From an uncultured Pirellula sp. (GTDB lineage Bacteria; Planctomycetota; Planctomycetia; Pirellulales; Pirellulaceae): a stretch of 64,000 nucleotides of DNA. Location of the stretch: assembly GCA_903858115.1 (NCBI GenBank), contig CAIOHR010000431.1, positions 1 to 64,000 of the forward strand, written 5' to 3'. Below are positions 1-7,964 of the stretch, in pieces (the first letter of the stretch is position 1; each line of letters starts with the position of its first letter). The notes under the pieces are model-generated. The model worked only from the letters and a program-made list of their open reading frames with translations, ran no database searches and was not told the origin of the DNA. Both the position numbers and the translations under genes were made by a program.

Positions 1-2
1 GT

Positions 3-1229
3 GACGTTTTGGCAGAAGCCTTCCTCAAGGTTGGCAAAGACGGCGTGATTGCTGTTGAAGAAGGACGTGGCAGCGAGACGTCAGTAGAAGTCGTCGAAGG
101 CATGCAGTTCGATCGTGGCTTCCTGTCGCCACACTTCGTTACCAACCAAGACCAAGTTTCCGTCGAATTGGAAGACTGCTACCTGCTGATTCACGAAGAG
201 AAGATCAGTAACAACAAGAAGCTGATCCCAATTCTCGAAGCCATCAGCAAGGCCAAGAAGCCATTGATGATTTTGGCAGAAGATATCGACGGCGATGCAC
301 TCGCGACGCTTGTGATCAACAAGATGCGTGGCATTTTGAGCGTGGCTGCTGTCAAGGCTCCTGGCTACGGTGATCGTCGCAAAGCGATCCTTGGTGACAT
401 CGCAACGCTGACCAATGGCAAGGCGATTTTCAAGGATCTTGGAATCGACCTGGAAGCTGTCAAATTGAGCGATTTGGGCCGCGTCAAGAAGGTTACCATC
501 ACCAGTGAAAACACAGTCATGATTGGTGGTGCCGGGAAGAAAGATGCGATCGAAGGTCGCGTTGCTCAGATCCGCCGCGAGATAGAAAATACGGACAGCG
601 ATTACGATCGCGAGAAACTCCAAGAGCGTCTTGCAAAGCTCGCAGGTGGTGTTGCTCAGATCAACGTCGGTGCTGCGACTGAAACTGAGATGAAAGAGCG
701 CAAGGCACTATTGGATGATGCTAAGGCTGCAACACAAGCCGCATTGAACGAAGGCATTGTTCCTGGCGGTGGTGTTGCGTTGCTTCGGTGCGAAGCAGCA
801 GTACGAAAGCTGAAGTTGGAAGGGGACGAGCAATTCGGAGCGCAGATCATTGCAAACATCTTGGACTATCCATTGCGTTCGATCGCCAACAACGCGGGAT
901 TGGACGGTGCGGTGGTTGTGAATCGCGTTCGACAACAGAAGGAACGAACCGAGGGATACGATGCGAATGCGAACAAGTATGTTGACATGATCAAGGCCGG
1001 AATCATCGATCCAGCCAAGGTTGTGAAGACAGCGTTGAGCAATGCAGCGTCGGTTGCTTCGTTGCTGCTAACCACAGAATCCTTGATCACCGAGATTCCC
1101 AAGGAGGAAGATGCTGCTGGCGGCGGACATCATGACCACGACCACGGCATGGGTGGCATGGGTGGTATGGGCGGCATGGGTGGCATGGGTGGCATGGGAG
1201 GTATGGGTGGCATGGGCGGCATGATGTAG
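3..1229 (+). CDS. groEL: Chaperonin GroEL, first copy (5' end outside window)
   Basis: C-terminal three quarters of a 60-kDa chaperonin, the cytosolic ATP-driven folding cage that works with GroES. The reading frame is already open at base 3 (D-V-L-A-E-A), matching the middle of GroEL, so roughly 150 N-terminal residues, including the DGTTT ATP-binding segment, lie upstream. The TTG at base 9 is not a real start. Visible family blocks are [46 protein letters not shown] and PGGGVALLR. The tail is unusual: a His/Asp patch (HHDHDH) followed by about eight MGG units, longer than the single GGM tail of E. coli GroEL. It is followed after 90 bp by groES and then a second groEL whose tail is quite different. 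Identity is certain; only the 5' end is missing. Confidence 0.97.
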   Translation, partial: DVLAEAFLKVGKDGVIAVEEGRGSETSVEVVEGMQFDRGFLSPHFVTNQDQVSVELEDCYLLIHEEKISNNKKLIPILEAISKAKKPLMILAEDIDGDALATLVINKMRGILSVAAVKAPGYGDRRKAILGDIATLTNGKAIFKDLGIDLEAVKLSDLGRVKKVTITSENTVMIGGAGKKDAIEGRVAQIRREIENTDSDYDREKLQERLAKLAGGVAQINVGAATETEMKERKALLDDAKAATQAALNEGIVPGGGVALLRCEAAVRKLKLEGDEQFGAQIIANILDYPLRSIANNAGLDGAVVVNRVRQQKERTEGYDANANKYVDMIKAGIIDPAKVVKTALSNAASVASLLLTTESLITEIPKEEDAAGGGHHDHDHGMGGMGGMGGMGGMGGMGGMGGMGGMM

Positions 1230-1319
1230 TCGTCGTTTGCACACTGTGTTTCTCTAAATCAAATTTCATTCAAATAATCAATTAAACTCATTTAACAGTT
1301 CAAACCAAGGAATCAGAAC

Positions 1320-1616
1320 ATGGCAAAAGTAAATCTCCGTCCTCTCGATGATCGCGTCGTAGTTCAGCCTCTCGAAGCAGAATCGACCACTGCTGGTGGT
1401 ATCGTTCTGCCAGATTCGGCCAAAGAGAAGCCACAACGAGGAAAGGTTGTTGCGGTCGGTCCTGGCAAGTTGCTTGACAATGGCGTTCGCGCTGCGTTGA
1501 GCGTTGCTGTTGGCGATGAAGTCATTTTCGGCAAGTACGGCGGAAGCGAAGTTGAAGTGGATGGCGTTGAGTACAAGATTCTTCGCGAGAGCGATGTTCT
1601 TGCAAAGCTCGCGTAA
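1320..1616 (+). CDS. groES: Co-chaperonin GroES
   Basis: A 98-residue GroES, the heptameric lid of the GroEL cage. The family pattern is complete: N-terminal [15 protein letters not shown], the mobile-loop region around [19 protein letters not shown], then GKVVAVGPG and the C-terminal [16 protein letters not shown]. Length is typical (95-100 residues). The ATG at 1320 is preceded by a purine-rich AAGGA about 10 bases upstream. It is the only groES in the window and sits between two groEL genes, 90 bp after the first and 54 bp before the second. The two chaperonins may therefore share this lid, though a further groES could exist elsewhere in the genome. Confidence 0.98.
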   Translation: MAKVNLRPLDDRVVVQPLEAESTTAGGIVLPDSAKEKPQRGKVVAVGPGKLLDNGVRAALSVAVGDEVIFGKYGGSEVEVDGVEYKILRESDVLAKLA

Positions 1617-1670
1617 GCGATTGTTTCTCGTTAACCAAATAATCAATACAACGAAAAGGAAAAGCTAAGC

Positions 1671-3290
1671 GTGGCAAAGCAATTACTATTTGATGATCAG
1701 GCCCGAGCAAGAATGCTTCAAGGGGTCGAGAAGTTGGCGAACGCTGTCGCTGTCACGATGGGACCCACCGGTCGCAATGTGATCATCGACAAGAGTTTCG
1801 GCGGTCCGACAGTGACAAAAGACGGTGTTACCGTTGCGAAGGAAATCGAACTCGAAGACCGATTTGAGAACATGGGCGCGAAGCTTGTGGTCGAAGTCGC
1901 TCAAAAGACAAGCGATCTTGCCGGTGACGGAACAACGACGGCGACCGTTCTAGCGCGAGCCATTTTCAAGGAAGGTTTGCGAAATGTCGCAGCCGGTAGC
2001 AATCCGTCGGCGATCCGTCGCGGGATCGATAAGGCTGTTGAAGCTGCATCGAACAAGCTACATGAAATGGCTAAGCCAGTCAGTCATCGAGATGAAGTCG
2101 CTAATGTCGGCGCGATCTCGGCGAACAACGACATGTCGATCGGTAATCTTCTAGCTGAAGCTCTCGAGCGAGTAGGCAAAGATGGTGTAATCACTGTCGA
2201 AGAGGGCAAGACGGCCAACACAAGCGTCGAGTATGTGGATGGGATGCAGTTTGATAAGGGATACGTTTCCCCATATTTCATCAATACTCCTACCGACATG
2301 AGCTGCACGTTTGAGAACGCGTTGATTCTTCTTTATGAAAAGAAGATCAGCAACATTCGGGACTTGGTGCCAGTTCTTGAAAAGGCTAGTGCATCCGGAC
2401 AGCCATTGTTGATCATTTCCGAAGATGTGGACGCAGAAGCGTTGACGCTTTTGGTGGTTAACAAGCTACGAGGAACTCTTAATGTTTGTGCAGTCAAGGC
2501 TCCTGGATTCGGTGATCGTCGCAAGGCAATGCTGGGTGACATCGCTACTTTGACCGGCGGTACTTTCATCAGCGATGATCTAGGTGTTCAACTGGAGAAG
2601 ATCTCCTTGGAGCATCTTGGGCGTGCGAAGAAGGTCGTTGTTGACAAGAACAACACGACGATCGTCGAGGGTGGTGGAGATAGAACAGCTATCGATCAGC
2701 GTGTCTCGCAAATCCGCGCTCAAATCGAGCAAACCGATAGCGAATACGACAAGGAGAAGTTCCAAGAGCGTCTCGCGAAGCTAGCTGGTGGTGTTGCAGT
2801 TATCAGCGTTGGTGCAGAAACCGAAGCTGACATGAAGCAAAAGAAGGCTCGCGTTGAAGATGCTTTGCATGCGACTCGTGCTGCAGTCGAAGAAGGCATT
2901 CTTCCTGGCGGTGGCGTTGCGTTGCTTCGTTGCCGAGAAGTCGTAAGCGGTATCGTTAGCAGTCTCAAGGACGATGAAAAGACTGGTGCGGACATCATTT
3001 TGCGTGCTCTAGAGGCTCCCCTTCGTCAGATTGCTGATAACGCGGGAATCGATGGTAGCGTCGTTGCTGATGAAGTCAGCCAGAAGCCTTTGACGCATGG
3101 TTACGATGCCAACAAGGGTGTGTACGTCGACATGCTCAAGTCGGGCATCATCGATCCTGTGAAGGTAGTGCGAACCGCATTAGTGAATGCTGCCAGTATC
3201 GCAGGCCTTCTTTTAACAACCGATTCGTTGGTAACAACCTACGACAAGGATGACAAGAAGAAGCGCAAGATCGAAGGTTCGGTTAGCTAA
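1671..3290 (+). CDS. groEL: Chaperonin GroEL, second copy
   Basis: Complete 539-residue GroEL starting at GTG 1671 behind a purine-rich AAAAGGAAAAG. All family blocks are present: [36 protein letters not shown] (ATP/Mg binding), AISANND, the apical segment [39 protein letters not shown] and NAGIDGSVV. The C-terminus has no GGM repeat and ends in a short charged tail ([14 protein letters not shown]). Because the GGM tail of classical GroEL projects into the cavity, this copy should differ in cavity lining from the first groEL; that is inference. It is probably co-transcribed with groES (54-bp gap) and is followed by a 12-bp hairpin and a rho-independent-type terminator. Confidence 0.97.
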   Translation: MAKQLLFDDQARARMLQGVEKLANAVAVTMGPTGRNVIIDKSFGGPTVTKDGVTVAKEIELEDRFENMGAKLVVEVAQKTSDLAGDGTTTATVLARAIFKEGLRNVAAGSNPSAIRRGIDKAVEAASNKLHEMAKPVSHRDEVANVGAISANNDMSIGNLLAEALERVGKDGVITVEEGKTANTSVEYVDGMQFDKGYVSPYFINTPTDMSCTFENALILLYEKKISNIRDLVPVLEKASASGQPLLIISEDVDAEALTLLVVNKLRGTLNVCAVKAPGFGDRRKAMLGDIATLTGGTFISDDLGVQLEKISLEHLGRAKKVVVDKNNTTIVEGGGDRTAIDQRVSQIRAQIEQTDSEYDKEKFQERLAKLAGGVAVISVGAETEADMKQKKARVEDALHATRAAVEEGILPGGGVALLRCREVVSGIVSSLKDDEKTGADIILRALEAPLRQIADNAGIDGSVVADEVSQKPLTHGYDANKGVYVDMLKSGIIDPVKVVRTALVNAASIAGLLLTTDSLVTTYDKDDKKKRKIEGSVS

Positions 3291-3305
3291 GGTCCTTCCT
3301 AACAC

Positions 3306-3334
3306 TCGTTCGCGTCTCTCGAAGGCGCGAACGA
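3306..3334. other. Strong stem-loop just after groEL2
   Basis: TCGTTCGCGTCT pairs with AGGCGCGAACGA around the 5-base loop CTCGA: 12 pairs, one of them G-T. It begins 16 bases after the groEL2 stop codon. No T-run follows, so it looks more like a 3'-end stabilising or processing hairpin than an intrinsic terminator. Position and pairing are seen; the role is inferred. Confidence 0.6.
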
Positions 3335-3403
3335 ATGCGTCCGATAGACAACAGCAACTTGAAAGTTAGACGCATTCTCCAAGAGATTAGCAAAGATTAA
3401 TAA

Positions 3404-3449
3404 GGTCATTCGTTTGCCGTTGGTTTGGTATGCGAATGGCCGTTTTTTA
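3404..3449 (+). terminator. Rho-independent-type terminator of the groES-groEL2 unit
   Basis: GGTCATTCGTTTGCC pairs with GGTATGCGAATGGCC (13 of 15 positions including G-T pairs, two mismatches) around the 8-base loop GTTGGTTT and is followed by GTTTTTTAT. It lies about 115 bases after groEL2 and 130 bases before dnaJ, which suggests dnaJ-grpE has its own promoter. Confidence 0.7.
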
Positions 3450-3578
3450 TGAACGGGGGTTCAGTAGCATTGCTTTTGAACCGTGAGTTAGAGTATTCGT
3501 TTCGAATGATTGTTTTGATAAAAGTTCGTCAACTCGTCATCTGTCAGCTCTTCCAACATTCGCCTATCGAGATTCATA

Positions 3579-4724
3579 GTGTCAGGAAAACGGGATTATT
3601 ATGAAGTCCTCGTGGTCGCCAAAGGTGCAACCCAGGACGAAGTTGCGAAGGCCTATCGCAAACTTGCTCTGAAGTACCATCCGGATTCCAATCAAGGGAA
3701 TGAAGATGCGATTCATAAGTTCAAGGAAGCGGCCGAAGCGTACGAAGTCTTGAGCGATGAACAGAAGCGCGCACGCTATGATCAATATGGCCACGCTGGC
3801 GTCGATCAGGCCTCGGGTGGCTTCCGCGATGTCGGCGACATTTTCGAAGCTTTTGGCGATGTTTTCGGCGGCACGATTTTCGAGGATTTTTTTGGTGGCG
3901 GAGGTGGAAGAGGTCGCAACCGAGTTCGCAAAGGAGCGGATCTTCGTTGTGATGTTGTTCTCGAGTTAGAGGAAGCGGCGAAGGGAGTTACCAAGACTGT
4001 TTCATTGACGCGGCATGTCGCTTGTGAAACGTGCACGGGCTCGGGTGCAGCGCCAGGTTCTCAGCCAGAGACTTGTCGGAAGTGCCAGGGACGAGGACAA
4101 GTGGTTCAAGCGACAGGTATTTTGCGGGTTCAGACTACATGTCCGATTTGTCGAGGCAGTGGCAAGACGATCAGTCAACCGTGCAAGACATGCGATGGGC
4201 AAGGTCTCAAGCCCACTGAAGTAAAGCTAGAAGTCAAGATTCCTGCGGGGGTCGATGATGGAATGAGAGTCCGGTTGCCGGGCGAAGGTCAACCGAGTCC
4301 TGATGGAGGTCCGCGTGGGGACGCTTATTGTTTCATCCACCTCAAGCAACACTCGATCTTTCATCGCGACGAGCACAATCTGATCTTTCAGCTTCCGATT
4401 TCCTACAGCCAAGCGGCGTTGGGAACGACCGTTCAGGTTCCGACGCTCGACGGGAAACGATCGTTGGATATCCAAGCTGGAACGAAGAGCGGAACGGTTT
4501 ATCGGATCCGAGGGTTAGGTATGCCAGATCCACATTCTGGTGCGAGAGGTGATTTGTTGGTGGAGACCATCATCGAAGTTCCGAAGAAGTTATCCAAGCG
4601 ACAACAAGAACTCCTTCGAGAGCTTGCCGAGTTGGAAGAGAAAGAGATCACCCCTGAGCGCAAAGGATTCATGGATCGGATCATGGATTACTTTGGAGCA
4701 ACAGAGTCCGCGAAAGCCAAGTAA
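3579..4724 (+). CDS. dnaJ: Chaperone DnaJ
   Basis: Type I Hsp40 of 381 residues that delivers substrates to DnaK and stimulates its ATPase. The domains run in the standard order: J domain with the HPD motif (KYHPDSN, near residue 33), a Gly/Phe-rich linker (FGGGGGRGR), four CxxCxGxG zinc repeats ([32 protein letters not shown]) and the two C-terminal substrate-binding domains. The start is GTG at 3579, giving [11 protein letters not shown]; the J domain begins at once, so no earlier start is needed. It is followed by grpE after 77 bp. No dnaK is present in the window, so DnaK must be encoded elsewhere. No CIRCE inverted repeat was found upstream. Confidence 0.97.
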   Translation: MSGKRDYYEVLVVAKGATQDEVAKAYRKLALKYHPDSNQGNEDAIHKFKEAAEAYEVLSDEQKRARYDQYGHAGVDQASGGFRDVGDIFEAFGDVFGGTIFEDFFGGGGGRGRNRVRKGADLRCDVVLELEEAAKGVTKTVSLTRHVACETCTGSGAAPGSQPETCRKCQGRGQVVQATGILRVQTTCPICRGSGKTISQPCKTCDGQGLKPTEVKLEVKIPAGVDDGMRVRLPGEGQPSPDGGPRGDAYCFIHLKQHSIFHRDEHNLIFQLPISYSQAALGTTVQVPTLDGKRSLDIQAGTKSGTVYRIRGLGMPDPHSGARGDLLVETIIEVPKKLSKRQQELLRELAELEEKEITPERKGFMDRIMDYFGATESAKAK

Positions 4725-4801
4725 TGGATTGGCGAACCAGTGATTTCCATTGAACAGTTTATAGTCCTTCATTGATACACATTGCGAGATTCAATCGAAT
4801 C

Positions 4802-5365
4802 ATGAGCGAAAACACAAATCCAAAAGAAGACCTTACAAACGATCCATTCGATTCTGTCCTTGAGCAGATGGAAACCTCGAACCAATCCGGCGACGAGTCG
4901 CCAGAACAAATGGTGGACATGTTAGAGCAGCAAGTGGCTGATTTGCGGGACCGCGAACTCAAAGCACAAGCGGAGTTAGAGAACTTTCGAAAACGGTTGC
5001 TGAGGGACACCGAGCAGCAGCTTCGATATGCATCTAGCAATCTCGTTCGAGACATGTTGGATGTTGTCGATAATTTGAACCGAGCGACCGAGTCTGCTCA
5101 AAAGGCGGGTGAGAGCGGCAATTTAGTCGAAGGTGTCAAACTGGTTTTGCAACAATTGACTGGCGTGCTCGAGAAGCATCATTGCAAACCGATTCCTGGA
5201 TTGGGCAAGCCTTTCGATCCGAACATTCATCAAGCCATCGCACAGCAACCGAGCGCCGACTATGCAGCGGGTGTTGTCATGATGGAGACCTCGGTGGGGT
5301 ACACGTTGCATGATAGAGTGATTCGGCCCAGCATGGTGATCGTTTCCACAGGTTCTGGATCTTAA
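4802..5365 (+). CDS. grpE: Nucleotide exchange factor GrpE
   Basis: GrpE, the dimeric ADP-release factor of DnaK. The 187-residue product has an acidic, probably disordered N-terminus, then a long helical segment (about residues 30-75, MVDMLEQQVADLRDRELKAQ) and the conserved core ELENFRKRLLRD, followed by the C-terminal beta domain with PGLGKPFDPNIHQAI and GYTLHDRVIRPSMVIVS. An in-frame TTG at 4772 would add ten residues; ATG 4802 is preferred because it begins the usual MSE-type acidic leader. It sits between dnaJ and the FmdB-like gene (12-bp gap), consistent with one transcript. Confidence 0.96.
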   Translation: MSENTNPKEDLTNDPFDSVLEQMETSNQSGDESPEQMVDMLEQQVADLRDRELKAQAELENFRKRLLRDTEQQLRYASSNLVRDMLDVVDNLNRATESAQKAGESGNLVEGVKLVLQQLTGVLEKHHCKPIPGLGKPFDPNIHQAIAQQPSADYAAGVVMMETSVGYTLHDRVIRPSMVIVSTGSGS

Positions 5366-5377
5366 CAAAGGTGCGAT

Positions 5378-5713
5378 ATGCCAACATACGATTATGAGTG
5401 CGATGCCTGCGAGCACAAGTTCGAACTTTACCAATCGATCTCCGCGGAACCAGAGAAGGTATGCCCGGCTTGTAAGAAGAAAAAGCTCCGGCGATTGATT
5501 GGAACGGGTGGGGCTGTAATGTTCAAAGGATCTGGCTTCTACCAGACCGATTATCGCAGTGAATCGTACAAGAAGTCGGCAGCATCTGATTCGAAGTCCT
5601 CTTCTAGCGGCTCCGATTCGAAGAGTGAAACGAAATCGGAAAGCAAATCGGAAAACAAATCAGAGAGTAAGTCCGAAAGTAAGCCAGCGGCCAAGACTCC
5701 ACCGAGTACGTGA
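5378..5713 (+). CDS. FmdB-family zinc ribbon protein with Ser/Lys/Glu repeat tail
   Basis: A 111-residue small zinc-ribbon protein. Residues 1-45 match the FmdB/CxxC regulatory family: MPTYDYECDACEHKFE, then CPACKKKKLRRLIG, giving a Cys4 zinc site, followed by the usual VMFKGSGFYQTDYR segment. The last 45 residues are low-complexity repeats of the KSES/KSEN type ending in PAAKTPPST. This tail is typical of the family but its function is unknown. The gene begins 12 bp after grpE, so it is probably the last gene of the dnaJ-grpE transcript; this suggests a stress or protein-quality link but does not prove one. Only 15 bp separate its stop from the convergent phosphoesterase gene. Confidence 0.88.
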   Translation: MPTYDYECDACEHKFELYQSISAEPEKVCPACKKKKLRRLIGTGGAVMFKGSGFYQTDYRSESYKKSAASDSKSSSSGSDSKSETKSESKSENKSESKSESKPAAKTPPST

Positions 5714-5728
5714 TCGTACTCAGATGAT

Positions 5729-6664
5729 TCATCCTTGGTTTTTTCGGATCGCGAACTCGCGGGATGGTTCGCGACCATGCCCGACGATCTGGATTCGATC
5801 GTTGAACAAACGAAGAGTGCTAAATGCATTCGTGCTCTTTGTTTCGACCATTCCCTTGAGTGTCACGAATGGAACGCCCAACTGTTCTCCCAGGTTACCT
5901 GCATGATTGTGACCATTGATCCATGCGGCAACACAGGATTGCTTCCCGACGATTTCTAACAGTCGGCTTGAGTTCCAGAGGTTATGTTCGTTGTCTGGGA
6001 AGATCGGATGGTGCGAGAAAATCAATACTCTAGTACCTTGAGCGGTTGCAGACTCGCACTCCGCGCTGATCCAATCCAATTGAGAATTTCCGATGGCACC
6101 ATTCCATGACTGGGCCCATTTCTCCCCTTTGGCTTTCGATTCGTTCAGCAATTTCTCTGCAACCGAGTACTTGGGCGACTCCTTCGGCTGTGCGTATAAA
6201 CTCAAATCGGTTGTATCCAAGAAGAGAAACTTCCAATGGTCCATGGAGACCGCGTAATAGCGACTCTTCATGCCGATACGTGCAGGAACCTGATCTTTGT
6301 ATTTGTCTTCTACATCGAAGTCATGGTTGCCAAGCACGTGGTAGACAGAATGCTTCAGGTGTTCAAGTGGTTTTGAAATTGCATCGAAGCTAGCCCAATG
6401 CATGTCGATAAGATCGCCTAGATTTGCGCAGAAACGCAACGGTAGACTATTGAAATGGTCGATCGCTTCCTGGAGCTTGGCGATCGACTCACGGTAGAAC
6501 CGAGTTCCTTTCGACTGGATATCCGCATATTGAATGTCGGCCAGCAAGCCGATTTCGATGGGCTCGGACGATGACGCATGGAGTGCTACTGGAGTTGATT
6601 CGGCCAGCAGTACAGGAAACAGACCTGACGCTAAGGACGATTTAAGGAGTTGTCTTCGTTTCAT
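5729..6664 (-). CDS. Exported metallophosphoesterase, ADPRibase-Mn / CDP-alcohol diphosphatase-like
   Basis: A 311-residue calcineurin-fold phosphoesterase. Metal-binding blocks are all visible: GLLADIQYAD (the D-x-Q variant of the first motif), NLGDLID, VLGNHDFD, FSHHPIFPDNEHN and WINGHNHAG. The D-x-Q form together with the NEHN block is typical of the Mn-dependent ADP-ribose/CDP-alcohol diphosphatase family. The N-terminus (MKRRQLLKSSLASG, then a hydrophobic stretch) looks like a signal peptide, with basic residues before the core but no perfect Tat consensus. The predicted product therefore acts outside the cytoplasm, unlike the cytosolic animal enzyme. It is transcribed toward the fmdB-like gene. 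Substrate is inferred from family resemblance only. Confidence 0.85.
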   Translation of the reverse strand: MKRRQLLKSSLASGLFPVLLAESTPVALHASSSEPIEIGLLADIQYADIQSKGTRFYRESIAKLQEAIDHFNSLPLRFCANLGDLIDMHWASFDAISKPLEHLKHSVYHVLGNHDFDVEDKYKDQVPARIGMKSRYYAVSMDHWKFLFLDTTDLSLYAQPKESPKYSVAEKLLNESKAKGEKWAQSWNGAIGNSQLDWISAECESATAQGTRVLIFSHHPIFPDNEHNLWNSSRLLEIVGKQSCVAAWINGHNHAGNLGEQLGVPFVTLKGMVETKSTNAFSTLRLFNDRIQIVGHGREPSREFAIRKNQG

Positions 6665-6697
6665 CGTTTGCTATCCCCGTTTGCTATCCCCGTTTGC
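6665..6697. repeat. 13-bp tandem repeat, 2.5 copies
   Basis: CGTTTGCTATCCC occurs twice in direct succession and a third time as the partial CGTTTGC, in the 37-bp spacer immediately upstream of the phosphoesterase start codon (minus strand). It covers the place where the ribosome-binding site would lie. Confidence 0.9.
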
Positions 6698-6701
6698 AAC
6701 T

Positions 6702-7964
6702 TTACTTCTTCTTGAGTTCTTCGCCGACCACGAGCAAATCTTCTTCGGACACATTGCCGGAAAGTAGTTCGGTAAATCGATTATCCGAAACGCCAACCTT
6801 TATGGCCTTTGCACGAAGGAATGCTCCTTCCGAAACCCAAACATGGCGGCTGATCTGCGATCTATTTGCTTCTGCTTTTTCATCTGCAGACATCATTTTG
6901 GCGGAATCGGCTACAGCGTCTTTTTGTTCCTCGTTTCCATCCAGGATCTTCTGGTCATCCGGGTGAACACGCTCGCGCGGTGGGTAAAAACGCAGTGCCG
7001 CATTTGGGATTTTTTTTATGCCTTCTTTCTTTTCAATCTGAAAGGAAAGACTGGCAGTCATCCCAGGGAGTAGCTTCAAATCGGAGTTCGGAGTTTCCAC
7101 AATCACGGGGTAGGTGATTACGTTTTGCTCTTCTTTGCTACTTAGGCGAACCTCCAAAATCCGCCCTTGATCGAAGAGTTCGTCAGGATACGCATCAACG
7201 GTAAAGCGGACGGTTTGATTCTGTTTTTGCGCACGTCGAATCAATCCGATATCCGCTTCGTCTACGGAAGCGTAAATGTGCATTTTTTTATCCATCGCTG
7301 GTGCGACGGTGAACATTTCCGGCGTTTGAAACTGCGCGGCCAATGTCTGGCCAATATCGATCTTGCGGTCGATCACGATGCCATCGCATGGCGAGCGTAT
7401 TTCGGTGAAGTTAAGGTTCGCCTGGGAGTTATCTAATTGCGCTTGAGCTTGTTCGACGTTCATTCTCGCGATTTGCAACTCTGCATCACGAGTCATTCGC
7501 ATAAACTTGATTTGGTCCAGTTCGGCTTCAGAGATGAAGTCTGATTTGACGGTCTTGAGTTCCATACCGCGTCGCTCTTCGTTCTGAGCTTGTTCAAACA
7601 TCGCGGTAGCTCGAGCCACCTCCGCTTGACGGGTGCGGAGGGAGGCTTGGTCGCGTTGAACGCTGGCAATGTAGAGACGTTGATCAATTTTTGCCATCAA
7701 CTGCCCTTCGGTTACTGGTTCATTGAAATCGACCTTGAGTTCGCTGATAGGTCCGCTAACGGACGCACCAACGCTGACACGACGGACTGGTTCCACTTTA
7801 CCCGTAGAGTTGACTGACTGAATGATCTCGCCGACGACCATCGATTGTGTTTTCCATCGAGGTCGATTGCGTTCGGCGACATAATCATTGATTGGCTTGA
7901 TACTAAAGCCAATGACGGTGCCTACTGAAGCTAGGATCACAGTCCACGTCGCTACGGTCTTCAT
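6702..7964 (-). CDS. HlyD/MacA-like periplasmic adaptor of an ABC transporter
   Basis: A 420-residue membrane-fusion (adaptor) protein that would bridge an inner-membrane transporter to the outer envelope. It has one N-terminal membrane anchor (residues 5-22), a lipoyl-like barrel (VSVGASVSGPISEL...), a long alpha-hairpin (about residues 100-180, rich in Q/A/E heptads such as VEQAQAQLDNSQANLNF), the second half of the lipoyl domain (IRSPCDGIVIDRKIDIGQTL) and a beta-barrel (LLPGMTASLSFQIEKK). This is the MacA type of layout. Its start overlaps the end of the permease gene by 4 bases (ATGA), so translation is coupled. A polar insert of about 50 residues (near 330-380) lies between the barrel and the final domain. 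Confidence 0.9.
   Translation of the reverse strand: MKTVATWTVILASVGTVIGFSIKPINDYVAERNRPRWKTQSMVVGEIIQSVNSTGKVEPVRRVSVGASVSGPISELKVDFNEPVTEGQLMAKIDQRLYIASVQRDQASLRTRQAEVARATAMFEQAQNEERRGMELKTVKSDFISEAELDQIKFMRMTRDAELQIARMNVEQAQAQLDNSQANLNFTEIRSPCDGIVIDRKIDIGQTLAAQFQTPEMFTVAPAMDKKMHIYASVDEADIGLIRRAQKQNQTVRFTVDAYPDELFDQGRILEVRLSSKEEQNVITYPVIVETPNSDLKLLPGMTASLSFQIEKKEGIKKIPNAALRFYPPRERVHPDDQKILDGNEEQKDAVADSAKMMSADEKAEANRSQISRHVWVSEGAFLRAKAIKVGVSDNRFTELLSGNVSEEDLLVVGEELKKK

Noticed and set aside
81-623. 180-codon minus-strand frame
   Set aside because: Antisense of groEL1 with no protein-like motif or ribosome site.
1087-1269. Minus-strand frame of 60 codons, rich in His-Pro-Cys
   Set aside because: It is the antisense of the MGG repeat at the end of groEL1.
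3291-3578. CIRCE heat-shock operator upstream of dnaJ
   Set aside because: No TTAGCACTC-N9-GAGTGCTAA or close variant was found here or before groES or groEL2.
5551-5829. Minus-strand frame with repeated DLLSDLLSD
   Set aside because: Antisense of the KSES repeats at the FmdB-like C-terminus.
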